From Corallococcus soli (GTDB lineage Bacteria; Myxococcota; Myxococcia; Myxococcales; Myxococcaceae), in contig NZ_JAAIYO010000003.1 of NCBI RefSeq assembly GCF_014930455.1, forward strand, positions 806,001 to 870,000: a stretch of DNA of 64,000 nucleotides. The letters run 5' to 3'. Position 1 is the first letter of the stretch; each line of letters opens with the position of its first letter. Below, piece by piece: positions 53,894 through 63,025 of this stretch. Under the pieces are notes generated by a model. The model did not search any database. It was not told the DNA's origin and worked only from the letters and a program-made list of their open reading frames with translations. The translations under genes were made by a program, and so were the position numbers.

Positions 53894-56597
53894 GGCCTGG
53901 GTCCGCCTGGAGCTCCTGCACGGGAGACACCCTGCGCAGCGCCTCCAGCTCCAGGTGGTCGCCCTCCTGGTCCATGACCCGGAACCACGTCCGCACCACG
54001 GTGTCGAGCCAGTCGTAGTACAGGCCCGTGAGCTGGCCTCCGTCCGTGCCCAGGTGGCGGCGCAGCGCCTGTGACGCGCCGGAGCGCCCCACCGCGGCGC
54101 GCACCATCTGTTCGCGCAGCCGCGTCAGGCGGGGCCCATGGTGCTCCCAGTAGGCCACCAGTTCGTCCCAGTCCTCGTTCTCGCCCGCCTCCCCGGACTG
54201 CCAGCGCAGCAGTTCGCTGAGGGCGGGGGCCGGCGCGAACTCCGGCAGCACCAGCAGGGGCAGCGCGTTCTGCAACCACACCCGGGCCGTCCACAGCCGA
54301 TCCGAGCCCACGCTGTTCGTCCGGATGTCCTCCACGAGCTTCGCCACCGTGCCGCGCACCCGCTGCTCGTAGGGCTCCAGCGCGCTGGCGCGCTCCCGCG
54401 CCAGGATCACCGCCTCCACCCCCCTACCGTGTGCGTCGCCCCAATCCCATCCACCCAGCTCCCGGCCCGACACCGAGCAGATGTTCTCCACCCAGGCCGC
54501 CTGGATGAAGCGGTGGTGGGAGCCGACCTTCATGCGCGAGTCCTTCATGTTGTCGACCTTGAAGAACCCGTCCGCCGTCCGCTTCAGGAACGCCTTCCAC
54601 TGCGCGGTGAAGATGGCGAACTCGACGAAGGTCTTCCAGGTGGGAAGGCTCCACCAGCACTCTACCTGGACGAGCGGTTCGTGGGGCGCGGCCTCCACCC
54701 ACAGCTCGTGCAGCGTCACGACCAGCTCCGGGCTCATCTCGAAGGGGGTCACGTCCAGGTTCAGCACCCGGGGCGGTTCGAACAGCATCAGCGCGTCGTG
54801 CAGCAGCATGAACCAGCCGGTCACGTTGCCGGGCAGGGGCACGCTGTGGCCCGGCCGGTCCAGGTCGCTCAGCATCAGCACCACGTCATGGAAGTGCCGC
54901 AGGTGCAGCTCGCTGAGGAGCAGCCGCTGCTCCGTCTTCGCGGCGCCATTGCCCGGTCGCCCCGCGTGCGGCCACTCCAGGACGTCCGACAGGGTGGTCC
55001 GCTTGGAGCGGCGCACCGGCTTGCCCGTCAGGTCCAGGAAGATGAGCCCCTTTTCGTCATGGCGGAGGATGCGGTTGTTCAACTGCTGGCTGGCCCAGGC
55101 CGGCAGGTCGCTTTCGTCAATGGCGTTGCGCAGCATCTCCGTGACCACCCGGACGGTGCGCTCCCCATCCGCGACGGAGGGCTCTTCCGAGGAGGCGCGG
55201 GTGCTCCAGAGTTCGCGCCGGGCGGCGTGCCAGAGGTCCTGCAGGGTGCGCGCGGGCAGGTGGAGGGCGAGCTTGCCCGCAGGGGTGAGGATGACCTTGC
55301 GCAGGGGCGCGTCCCGCGCATCCCGCGTGGCCAGGCGGTAGGTCGTCTTCACCGTGTCGGAGAGCCGGGGCGCCAGGTTGATGAGGTCCGCGAAGGAGGT
55401 CAGCACCTGCGTCTTCTCCCGCGTCGGGGCGCAGGGCAGCCTGAGCTGCTCCAGCAGGCTGCCCAGCGTCTGCGCTCCGTCCTCCGCCTCCACCCCCAGC
55501 GGGCGGAAGTCCCATGCCTTGTAGGGATCCACGGGGCCCAGGTTGATGCGGTAGCTGGGGGGCAGCGCGCGGCGCAGGGTGGTGGCGGACTGGCGCCGGG
55601 CGATGGAGAGCGTCTCGTCCTGGCCCACGACCCCGATCCCCGCCTGCCCGGAGAGGATGAGCTCCTTCTGGAAGGAGCGCTCCATGAAGAGCTGGAACTC
55701 CTGGTGGCCCGCGGCCAGCACGAACCAGAGCCGGGGGCTGGCCACCATGCGGGTGAGCTTCACGATGTTGTGGAGGTGTTCGATGCTGCGGTCCACGTTG
55801 TCGATGGGCAGCACGAGGATGACCTGCTCCCCCCTGGCGGTGCCGAAGCGGGGCAGGGACAGCGTCTTCGCCACGTTCTCCATGGCCCCCGCGAAGCGCT
55901 GCTGGAAGTTGGCGTAGATCTCCGCGGCCTTGATCTGCTGCTCCGCGCGCGCGCGCGTGTCGGTGGTCGACGCGCTGTCCTCCCACATGAACGAGGCATC
56001 CCGGATGAGGTGATCCAGCTTTCCCCAGGCCTCCTCCGCGCTCTCCTCGAGGATGGAGGAGGACCACCTGCCATGCCCGCCTCGCGCGGCCGTGCCCTCC
56101 TGGGGCGCATCCAGGGCCGCGCGCACGCGCACCAGCAGGGTGGCCAGGAGGTTGGCGCCCGGGGGCACCGGCTCCAGGTCGAGCGGCTCCAGCCAGACGA
56201 CGCGCCCCTCGATGCGCTCGAGCGTCGTGCACAGGTCCCTGCGCATCGCCTCCGGCCCCGAAGCCACCGCCTCGCGGGCCTCCGCCTCCAGGCGCGCGCC
56301 CGGCTTCAGCCCGAGGAAGGCCCTCCAGTCCCGCAGGGCCTGGACGGCGCTGAGCAGGACGGTGGTCTTCCCCGCGCCCCGGGGACCGGAGATGAGCAGG
56401 CTGGTGGAGAGGTGCTCGTCCCGGACCTCTCGCTCGCCCTGGCTGCATCCGCAGGCGGCCTCCAGCCAGGACAGCAGCTCGTACAGCCCCCGCTGCGTGG
56501 GCTCCAGCAGCTCATCCCAGGGGAAGGCCCTGGCCTCGGGGAGGGGCGTGGGCACGTAGTGGTGCGTCTTGCCCGGGAGGCTCGTTTTCGGGTCCAT
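53883..56597 (-). CDS. rdrA: RADAR ATPase RdrA
   Basis: This 904-residue protein is a large P-loop ATPase: Walker A LLISGPRGAGKTTVL near residue 72, a Walker B-like VILVLPIDNVDRSIEHL near 260, then LWFVLAAGHQEFQLF. A Trp-rich C-terminal half (WVEAAPHEPLVQVECWWSLPTW, GGWDWGDAHG) has no obvious domain. Linkage and overlap with the deaminase gene identify it as RdrA, which forms a heptameric cage delivering substrate to RdrB. I chose the ATG at 56597, where the conserved DPKTSLPGKTHHYVPTPLPE begins; the open frame upstream is low-complexity shadow. No ribosome binding site is evident. Confidence 0.88.
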   Translation of the reverse strand: MDPKTSLPGKTHHYVPTPLPEARAFPWDELLEPTQRGLYELLSWLEAACGCSQGEREVRDEHLSTSLLISGPRGAGKTTVLLSAVQALRDWRAFLGLKPGARLEAEAREAVASGPEAMRRDLCTTLERIEGRVVWLEPLDLEPVPPGANLLATLLVRVRAALDAPQEGTAARGGHGRWSSSILEESAEEAWGKLDHLIRDASFMWEDSASTTDTRARAEQQIKAAEIYANFQQRFAGAMENVAKTLSLPRFGTARGEQVILVLPIDNVDRSIEHLHNIVKLTRMVASPRLWFVLAAGHQEFQLFMERSFQKELILSGQAGIGVVGQDETLSIARRQSATTLRRALPPSYRINLGPVDPYKAWDFRPLGVEAEDGAQTLGSLLEQLRLPCAPTREKTQVLTSFADLINLAPRLSDTVKTTYRLATRDARDAPLRKVILTPAGKLALHLPARTLQDLWHAARRELWSTRASSEEPSVADGERTVRVVTEMLRNAIDESDLPAWASQQLNNRILRHDEKGLIFLDLTGKPVRRSKRTTLSDVLEWPHAGRPGNGAAKTEQRLLLSELHLRHFHDVVLMLSDLDRPGHSVPLPGNVTGWFMLLHDALMLFEPPRVLNLDVTPFEMSPELVVTLHELWVEAAPHEPLVQVECWWSLPTWKTFVEFAIFTAQWKAFLKRTADGFFKVDNMKDSRMKVGSHHRFIQAAWVENICSVSGRELGGWDWGDAHGRGVEAVILARERASALEPYEQRVRGTVAKLVEDIRTNSVGSDRLWTARVWLQNALPLLVLPEFAPAPALSELLRWQSGEAGENEDWDELVAYWEHHGPRLTRLREQMVRAAVGRSGASQALRRHLGTDGGQLTGLYYDWLDTVVRTWFRVMDQEGDHLELEALRRVSPVQELQADPGHGH

Positions 56598-57080
56598 GGA
56601 GAAGGATAGGGAGACCGCGTCGCGACGCGCATCACCCGGAATCAGATCGCACGTCCGCGCGTGGTAGCTGGCAGGTGTCCCCGTGCGCTCGTCCCCCTGT
56701 CTGTCGCCGGTTTCCGGGAGCGGGCTGCCGGGCCGCGCCCTGGAGCACGAAACGGACGAGGGCCGCGTCGTCGGGATACCGCCTCGCGGCGAGCGCCCAT
56801 CGGACCGCGGAAGATTCGTGAGTCGCTTGGACGCCCCCCGCCACATCCGGTGTTCCAATTTTTTTCCCATCCCCGGAAGCCGGGGACCGCAGTCCGCTGG
56901 TTCAAGCTCGCGCGTGTCCAGCCCGCCTCGCGAGGGCACTTCGCGGGACACGCGCCAACACCCGCGCTGGACCCGGGCCCTGTATCCGCCGATCGCGTCT
57001 GGCTCTATCAGTCCGCCTTGAGCAGCAGGCCGGGACTCTTCTCACCTGCCGCTCTATCCGCAGCGCCAGGAGGCAGCTCA
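56598..57080. other. 483-base divergent intergenic region
   Basis: This separates rdrA (leftward) from the repeat-protein gene (rightward) and must contain both promoters. No gene is convincing on either strand. A small hairpin, TCCCCGG-AAG-CCGGGGA, lies at 56870-56886, with a T7 run at 56859-56865 before it on the + strand, the wrong order for a terminator. No protein-coding or RNA family was recognised. Confidence 0.55.
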
Positions 57081-58358
57081 ATGAGCAAGGAACAGTTTCC
57101 CATGCAGGGGCAGCAGATGTTTGGTGAAGCCATCAAGGCCCGCATCGCCGACGCGGTGCACGAGCGCGTCGTCTCCGGGTTGGAGGAGCGGATCGGCATG
57201 GAGATTCGTGAGCGCGTCGGCGAAGCGGTCCGCGGCGTGTTGAGCGAGCGTGCGATGAACATGCAGCAGGGGGAGGGTGGCGGGCAGCCGTTCGACGCGG
57301 AGCAGATCGCCGACGCCGTCCACAACCGCCTCACCGACAACATCCGCGAGCGCATCACCAGCGGCGTGCACGAGCGCGTGCGCGAGGTGCTCCGGGAGCG
57401 GTTGGGCGAAGCGCTGCGCGGCGCCCTGGCCGAGAACATGATGAACCTCCAGCAGGGCGGCCAGCTCGACACGCCCCGCATCGCCGAGCGCGTGCGCAAC
57501 AGCCTCGAGGACGCCCTGCGCGACAGGCTCGGCTACGTCGTGCGCGAGCGCGTCCGCGACGCCCTTCGCGAGCGTCTGGGGGATGCGCTGCGCACCGCGA
57601 TGATGGAGCGGCGGATGGGCATGGAGGGCTTCGGGCCGATGGACTCCGAGCGCATCGCCGACGCCATCCGCACCCGGCTCGCCGACACCCTGTCCGAGCG
57701 GATCCACGCCGCCGTGCGCGAGCGCGTCCGTGAGGCGTTGAAGGAGCGCCTGGTGGAGACGCTGCGCTCCGCGCTGTCCGAGCGCCGGATGCAGGGCTAC
57801 GGCCAGATCGACCCGGAGCGCATCGCCGACATCGTCCGCGAGCGCATCGCGGATGGCATCCGCGAGCGCGTCCAGAGCGGCCTGCGCGAGCGCATGCGCG
57901 ACACGCTGCGCGAGCGGCTGGGCGACGAGCTGCGCACCCGGATGAGCGAGCGCCCCATGGGCTTCGCGGGCGTCCAGCGGCAGGGCGTCGGCCAGATCGA
58001 CCCGGAGCGCCTGGCCGAGGTGCTCCGCGGGCGCCTGGTCGACACCCTCCACGAGCGGCTGTCCATGAACCTCCGCGAGCACCTGCACGAGGCGCTGAAG
58101 GAGCGGATGGCTGACGCCATCCGCGAGTCGATGGCCTCGATGGGCCCCACGATGCGCGGCGGGTTCGGTGAGCAGGCCATGGGCGGCTTCCAGACGCAGG
58201 GGCCCGGCCAGGTCGACACCGAGAGCATCGTGGCCGCCGTCCGCGATCGCGTGGGCGAGGAGCTCCGCGAGCGCATGGCGGACGTCGTCCGCGACCGCGT
58301 CAGCGAGGCGGTGCGCAAGGAGCTGAAGAACGGCCCCGCGTCCCAGCCCCTGGCCTGA
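57081..58358 (+). CDS. Seven-repeat charged helical protein of unknown function
   Basis: This 425-residue protein is built almost wholly of seven repeats of about 50-70 residues. Each has a helical part of about 44 residues made of 11-residue units such as DPERIADIVRERI, then ADGIRERVQSG, then LRERMRDTLRERLGDELR, followed by a short Met/Gly/Gln-rich linker. Repeats begin near residues 9, 71, 129, 187, 243, 306 and 378. Arg and Glu dominate and alternate with Ile/Val/Leu, giving strongly amphipathic helices like those of apolipoprotein/LEA-type proteins. There is no signal peptide or cysteine. AGGAGG at 57068-57073 is a strong ribosome binding site, suggesting high expression. Function unknown; a membrane- or carbon-surface-binding, or stress, role is conceivable. 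Confidence 0.85.
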   Translation: MSKEQFPMQGQQMFGEAIKARIADAVHERVVSGLEERIGMEIRERVGEAVRGVLSERAMNMQQGEGGGQPFDAEQIADAVHNRLTDNIRERITSGVHERVREVLRERLGEALRGALAENMMNLQQGGQLDTPRIAERVRNSLEDALRDRLGYVVRERVRDALRERLGDALRTAMMERRMGMEGFGPMDSERIADAIRTRLADTLSERIHAAVRERVREALKERLVETLRSALSERRMQGYGQIDPERIADIVRERIADGIRERVQSGLRERMRDTLRERLGDELRTRMSERPMGFAGVQRQGVGQIDPERLAEVLRGRLVDTLHERLSMNLREHLHEALKERMADAIRESMASMGPTMRGGFGEQAMGGFQTQGPGQVDTESIVAAVRDRVGEELRERMADVVRDRVSEAVRKELKNGPASQPLA

Positions 58359-58400
58359 CGAGCAACGCGGCCCGGGCCGGACAACGGCCCCATGGACGCA

Positions 58401-58437
58401 GGGCCCGGACTTCCGCTCCAAGCGGGAGTCCGGGCCC
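58401..58437. terminator. Strong hairpin between convergent genes
   Basis: GGGCCCGGACTTCCGCT at 58401-58417 pairs with AGCGGGAGTCCGGGCCC at 58421-58437, a 17-bp stem with one G-T pair and a CCA loop. It lies between the converging repeat-protein and outer-membrane-protein genes and probably ends transcription from both sides. Confidence 0.75.
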
Positions 58438-58476
58438 GTCCCCCTTCGCATCACGCTCCGACGCGAAAGCCCAGGC

Positions 58477-59187
58477 TCAATAGCGGATGCCGAAGTTGAC
58501 CGGGATGTACTGGCCGTCGGCCTTGCGCGAGTCGCCGCCGGGCACATCGAAGCTCTGGCCGAAGATGTAGTGGTAGCGCCCCTCCACGTAGAAGCGGAGC
58601 TCCCCGTTGATCTTCAGGGTGACGCCGACGCCGCCGCCGAGACCGAAGTCCGTGCTGCTGCGCGAGCCGACAAGCTCCGCCACCGGCACCACGTCCGTGG
58701 CGCAATAGTACAGCCACGGGTCGCAGTACGGGATGGTCGCGACGCCCGACAACTGGAGCAGCTCCACCTGGCGGTAGTACAGGCCCGGCCCGGCGATGAC
58801 GTAGAAGCCGAAAGTGCTGCGGGGAATCACATTCCAGACGGCGTTGAGGCTGCCGTACTGCATGTAGTGGTTGCCGTTGATGCCAGTCCCGGTGAGCACG
58901 TCGGACCGGATGTCATAGCCGCTGTAGAAGTACTCCGCCATGACGCCGAAGCTCCGATGGAACTGGTAGCCGGCGCCCAGTTGGAAGCCGCCGCCCGTCT
59001 CGAAGCGGTCCCCCGCGTCGGAGATCGGGAAGGAGAGGCCGCCGCCCACGTTGAACATGAAGTGCCGCTCCGGAACCTCCATTCCCTGCATCGGGAAGGC
59101 CACCGGGTCCGACACCGTCTGGGCACGCGCGCCCCCAGGGACGTTGAACGCCAGCAAGGCAAGGGGAAGCAACGTGTTCAATCGCAT
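58477..59187 (-). CDS. Outer-membrane beta-barrel protein
   Basis: This 236-residue protein has a signal peptide (LNTLLPLALLAFNVPGGARA) and then alternating amphipathic strands rich in aromatic and Gly residues: HFMFNVGGGLSFPI, GGFQLGAGYQFHRSFGVMAEYFYSGYD, FGFYVIAGPGLYYRQV, TDFGLGGGVGVTLKING and FYVEGRYHYIFGQSF, ending in PVNFGIRY with the terminal aromatic typical of barrel insertion. It is like OmpW/OmpA-type eight-strand barrels. Two Cys (CDPWLYYC) lie in a loop and could form a disulfide. I chose the ATG at 59187, next to the signal peptide. Ligand unknown. Confidence 0.85.
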   Translation of the reverse strand: MRLNTLLPLALLAFNVPGGARAQTVSDPVAFPMQGMEVPERHFMFNVGGGLSFPISDAGDRFETGGGFQLGAGYQFHRSFGVMAEYFYSGYDIRSDVLTGTGINGNHYMQYGSLNAVWNVIPRSTFGFYVIAGPGLYYRQVELLQLSGVATIPYCDPWLYYCATDVVPVAELVGSRSSTDFGLGGGVGVTLKINGELRFYVEGRYHYIFGQSFDVPGGDSRKADGQYIPVNFGIRY

Positions 59188-59294
59188 GACGACCGCCTTT
59201 GGGCACCGGACCGCGTGGTGCCGGGAGCGTGGGGATGGGCCGCCTGTCCGCACACCGCTCCTTCAGGGGGGGCCGGGCAGGGGGGCACACGCTC

Positions 59295-60527
59295 TCACTG
59301 CGGCACGGGTGCGAGACCTGTCGTGCTCAGCACGCGCCGGGTGTGGAGGGCGATCATCGCCTCTTCATCCGTGGGAATCACCCAGGCGGAGACGCGGCTG
59401 CCGGACCGGGTGATGCAGGGGCCTCCGCGAGCGTTGGCCTCCTCATCAAGCTCCAACCCGAGCCAGCTCGCGTCGCGACAGACCCGCTCGCGAATGGGCG
59501 CGGAGTGCTCGCCAATGCCGCCCGTGAACACCACTGCGTCCAGGCCGTGCAGCGCCGCCGCGAGCGAGCCCAGCTCGCGATGGATGCGATAGACGAACAA
59601 CTCCAGCGCCTCGGCGGCGGCGGCACTGGAGGCGCCGAGCAGCTCGCGCATGTCGCTGGACTCGCCGGAGACGCCCAGCAGGCCGGATTGCTGGTAGAGG
59701 AGCCGCTCCAGCGCGCGCGCGTCCATGCCGTGCCGGTCCATCAGGTAGAGCAGGACCCCGGGATCCAGGGCGCCGCAGCGGGTGCCCATCATGAGCCCAT
59801 CCAGGGCGGTGAGGCCCATGGTCGTCGCCACGCTTCGACCCTGGAGCAGGGCGCACATGCTCGCGCCGTTCCCCAGGTGCGCCACCACCGTGCGTCCTTC
59901 GGCGGCCCCGGGCGCCGTGCGCGGCAGCGTGGAGGCGATGTATTCGTAGGAGAGGCCATGGAAGCCGTAGCGGCGGACGCCCTCGTCGGCATAGCGGCGG
60001 GGCAGGGCGAAGGCCTGGGCCACGGGGGGCTGGGTGCGGTGGAACGCGGTGTCGAAGCATGCGACCTGTGGCACCGCTGGCGCCGTCCGTGTGACAGCGC
60101 GAATCGCCTCCACGCAGTGGGGTTGGTGCAACGGCGCCAGCGGAATGAGCGCTTCCAGCTCCGCCAGGGTCGCCGCGTCGACGAGGGCGGGCCTGGAGAA
60201 GCGCATGCCGCCATGGACCACCCGGTGGCCGGTGGCCGCGATCCGGTGCCCGCCGAGGACGCCCTCCCGACCCCACGCGAACAGGAAGTCGGTGGCGCCC
60301 GTGTACCCGAGCTGCGTTCCGGGGGCCCAATCCTTCTGGCTGATGATGGCACCGTCCGCGTGCGCGACGAACCGCGGACGGGTCGACAGCTCCTCGAACT
60401 CCCCCCGCAGGAGGAGGCGGAGGGGCTCCTCATCCAGGAAGACGGAGAACTTCAAGCTCGAAGAGCCGGCGTTGAGCACGAGCAGCGCGTCCGGCACGCC
60501 TACTGTTTTGGACATCCGCCGCGCCAT
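59295..60527 (-). CDS. ackA: Acetate kinase
   Basis: This 410-residue enzyme makes ATP from acetyl phosphate and ADP. It has LVLNAGSSSLKFSVF, TGHRVVHGG, ACFDTAFHRTQPP, RRYGFHGLSYEYI, VAHLGNGASMCAL and VVFTGGIGEHSAPIRERV, all the acetokinase signatures with the catalytic Asp and Arg. GGGGAG lies about seven bases ahead of the ATG. It follows the phosphoketolase gene by 13 bases, so it takes the acetyl phosphate that phosphoketolase makes. Confidence 0.95.
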   Translation of the reverse strand: MARRMSKTVGVPDALLVLNAGSSSLKFSVFLDEEPLRLLLRGEFEELSTRPRFVAHADGAIISQKDWAPGTQLGYTGATDFLFAWGREGVLGGHRIAATGHRVVHGGMRFSRPALVDAATLAELEALIPLAPLHQPHCVEAIRAVTRTAPAVPQVACFDTAFHRTQPPVAQAFALPRRYADEGVRRYGFHGLSYEYIASTLPRTAPGAAEGRTVVAHLGNGASMCALLQGRSVATTMGLTALDGLMMGTRCGALDPGVLLYLMDRHGMDARALERLLYQQSGLLGVSGESSDMRELLGASSAAAAEALELFVYRIHRELGSLAAALHGLDAVVFTGGIGEHSAPIRERVCRDASWLGLELDEEANARGGPCITRSGSRVSAWVIPTDEEAMIALHTRRVLSTTGLAPVPQ

Positions 60528-60540
60528 GCGTGCTCCCCTC

Positions 60541-63012
60541 TCAGTCCGGCCAGGTCCAGTCGGCGATTTCAGGACGATCCTTGCCGTGCTCGTGCGCGTA
60601 GGCCAGGTTGTCGAGGATGGCGTTCCGCATCTCCTCCTTCAGGTGGCCTGCCTTTGCTTGCATCCCCGCCACGCGATCGATGACGTCGATGACCAGGTGG
60701 AAGCGGGACGTCTCGTTCAGGATCGCCAGCTCGAAGGGCGTGTTGATGTTGCCCTTCTCCCGGTAGCCATGCACGTGCAGGTCTTCGTGGTCGATGAAGC
60801 GATAGGCAAGCTTGTGGATGAGCGAGGCGTAGCCGTGGAAGCTGAAGATGATCGGCTTGCCCGGCGGGAACAGGCTTTGGATCTCCCGTTGGGTGGACCC
60901 GTGCGGATGGTCCGCCGACGACTGGAGCTTGAACAGGTCGACGATGTTGACGAAGCGCAGCTTCAGGTTCGGTGCACGCGCGCGCAGGATGGAGGCGGCG
61001 GCCAGGGCCTCCTGCGTCGCGACGTCGCCGCAACTGGCCATGATGACATCCGGCTCCGCGTCCTGGTCCGTGCTGGCCCGCTTCCAGATGCCGAGCCCCT
61101 TGGCGCAGTGGGAGATGGCCTCGTCGATGCTGGTGAACTGCAGGTGCTTCTGCTTGTCCGCGACGACGACGTTGACGCAGTCGGTGCTGCGCAGGCACTG
61201 GTCCGCCACCACCAGCAGCGTGTTGGCGTCCGGAGGCAGGTAGATGCGCGTGACCGAGCCGGACTTGTTGGTCACCAGGTCGATGAACCCCGGGTCCTGA
61301 TGTGAGAACCCGTTGTGGTCCTGACGCCACACCGTCGAGGAGAGCAGGATGTTCTCCGAGGCGACGGGTGCCCGCCAGCTCACGTGGTTCTTGCTGATGT
61401 CCAACCACTTGGCGTGCTGGTTGAACATGGAGTCGATGACGTGGGCGAACGCCTCATACGTGTGGAAGAGGCCGTGGCGCCCGGTGAGCAGATACCCTTC
61501 GAGCCAGCCGAGCAGCGTGTGCTCCGACAGCATCTCCATGACGCGGCCGTCCCGCGCGAGCTCGCCCCCGTCGAGGTCCTCTGGCAACAGGTTCGCCATC
61601 CAGGCCTTCTTGCTCACCTGGTAGATGGCCTGGAGCCGGTTCGAGGCGGTCTCGTCCGGGCCGAAGACGCGGAAGTTCGTCGGGTTGTCGCGCATGATGT
61701 CGCGCAGGAATTCGCCCAGGGGCTTCGTGTTCTCATGCAGCGTGGTGCCGCGCGTGCCGACCTTGACCGCATAGTCGCGGAAGTCGGGCAGCCTGAGCGT
61801 CTTGCGAAGCAGGCCGCCGTTGGCGTGTGGGTTCGCGCTCATCCGCCGGGGCCCCTTGGGTGCAAGCGACCTGACCTCCGGATTCAGTCTCCCCTGCGCG
61901 TCGAACAGCTCCTCGGGACGGTAGCTGCGCATCCAGTCCTCGAGCGCCTTCAGGTGCGCCGGGTTGCCCCGCACGTCAGCGAAGGGGACCTGGTGTGAGC
62001 GCCAGGTGCCCTCCAGCTTGTGCCCATCCAGCTCCTTCGGACCGGTCCAGCCCTTGGGCGAGCGCAGGACGATCATGGGCCAGCGCGGACGCGTCGGGGT
62101 GTCCGTCTGCCGTGCCGTCTTCTGCAGGGCGCGGATCTCCTCGACGGCGCGCTCCAGGGTCTCCGCCATCTTCTGGTGCATCTGGGCCGGGTCGCTGCCC
62201 TCGACGAAGTAGGGCTTGTAGCCGTAGCCGACGAACAGGGACTCGAGCTCCTCCGGGCTGATGCGGGCGAGGATGGTCGGGTTGGCGATCTTGTACCCGT
62301 TGAGGTTCAGGATGGGCAGCACGGCGCCGTCCCGCGCGGGGTTGAGGAACTTGTTCGAATGCCAGGCTGTCGCGAGCGGCCCGGTCTCTGCTTCGCCGTC
62401 ACCCACGACGCAGGCGACGATGAGGTCAGGGTTGTCGAAGGCCATGCCATACGCGTGGGAGAGGCTGTAGCCGAGCTCGCCGCCTTCATGGATGGAGCCC
62501 GGCGTCTCCGGGGTGACGTGGCTGCCGATGTGACCGGGGAAGGAGAACTGCTTGAAGAACTTCCGCATCCCCTCCTCATCCGGGCTCTTGTCCGGATAGA
62601 CCTCCGAATAGGTGCCCTCGAGATACGCCGGCCCGAGCACGCCCGGGGCGCCGTGGCCCGGCCCGGCCACGAAGACGACGTCGAGGTTTTGTTCGACGAT
62701 GAGCCGGTTCAGGTGGACCCAGACGAACGAGAGCGCCGGGCTCGCGCCCCAGTGGCCGAGCAGCCGATGCTTCACGTCCGTCGACTCCAGGGGCCTGTGC
62801 AGCAGCGGGTTGTCCTGGAGGTAGATCATCCCCACCGCGAGGTAGTTGCATGCGCGCCAGTACGCGTCCATCAACTCCACTTCCCTGGCGGTGAGCGGTC
62901 CTCCCCCCTGGGTCCGCTCCCTGGCCGGCGTGGAGGGCCCCTCGCCTTGCTCCCTGGCGGACCATGACAGCCCAGACTCCTCGGATGATCCCGTCCCTAT
63001 CGGGTGTGCCAT
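60541..63012 (-). CDS. xpkA: Phosphoketolase (xylulose-5-P/fructose-6-P)
   Basis: This 823-residue thiamine-diphosphate enzyme cleaves xylulose-5-phosphate (and possibly fructose-6-phosphate) with phosphate to give acetyl phosphate. Family blocks are [54 protein letters not shown] (cofactor motif), [24 protein letters not shown]-like [13 protein letters not shown], and [13 protein letters not shown] chose the ATG at 63012, with GGGAGA upstream. The first 40 residues are a polar extension before [13 protein letters not shown]. It sits between the aldolase and acetate kinase genes. Confidence 0.95.
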   Translation of the reverse strand: MAHPIGTGSSEESGLSWSAREQGEGPSTPARERTQGGGPLTAREVELMDAYWRACNYLAVGMIYLQDNPLLHRPLESTDVKHRLLGHWGASPALSFVWVHLNRLIVEQNLDVVFVAGPGHGAPGVLGPAYLEGTYSEVYPDKSPDEEGMRKFFKQFSFPGHIGSHVTPETPGSIHEGGELGYSLSHAYGMAFDNPDLIVACVVGDGEAETGPLATAWHSNKFLNPARDGAVLPILNLNGYKIANPTILARISPEELESLFVGYGYKPYFVEGSDPAQMHQKMAETLERAVEEIRALQKTARQTDTPTRPRWPMIVLRSPKGWTGPKELDGHKLEGTWRSHQVPFADVRGNPAHLKALEDWMRSYRPEELFDAQGRLNPEVRSLAPKGPRRMSANPHANGGLLRKTLRLPDFRDYAVKVGTRGTTLHENTKPLGEFLRDIMRDNPTNFRVFGPDETASNRLQAIYQVSKKAWMANLLPEDLDGGELARDGRVMEMLSEHTLLGWLEGYLLTGRHGLFHTYEAFAHVIDSMFNQHAKWLDISKNHVSWRAPVASENILLSSTVWRQDHNGFSHQDPGFIDLVTNKSGSVTRIYLPPDANTLLVVADQCLRSTDCVNVVVADKQKHLQFTSIDEAISHCAKGLGIWKRASTDQDAEPDVIMASCGDVATQEALAAASILRARAPNLKLRFVNIVDLFKLQSSADHPHGSTQREIQSLFPPGKPIIFSFHGYASLIHKLAYRFIDHEDLHVHGYREKGNINTPFELAILNETSRFHLVIDVIDRVAGMQAKAGHLKEEMRNAILDNLAYAHEHGKDRPEIADWTWPD

Positions 63013-63025
63013 GACGTGTCTCCCA

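Noticed and set aside
51065-53977. A long + strand open frame opposite rdrB.
   Set aside because: Its composition is His/Gln/Arg-rich, and the opposite strand carries all the deaminase motifs.
56870-56886. A small perfect hairpin beside a T7 run upstream of the repeat-protein gene.
   Set aside because: The T-run precedes the stem on the + strand and becomes an A-run after it on the minus strand, so it does not fit an intrinsic terminator in either direction.
57081-58358. The repeated DNA in this gene as a CRISPR array or tandem satellite.
   Set aside because: The repeats are imperfect, in frame, coding for helical units and joined by variable coding linkers; there are no unique spacers of constant length.
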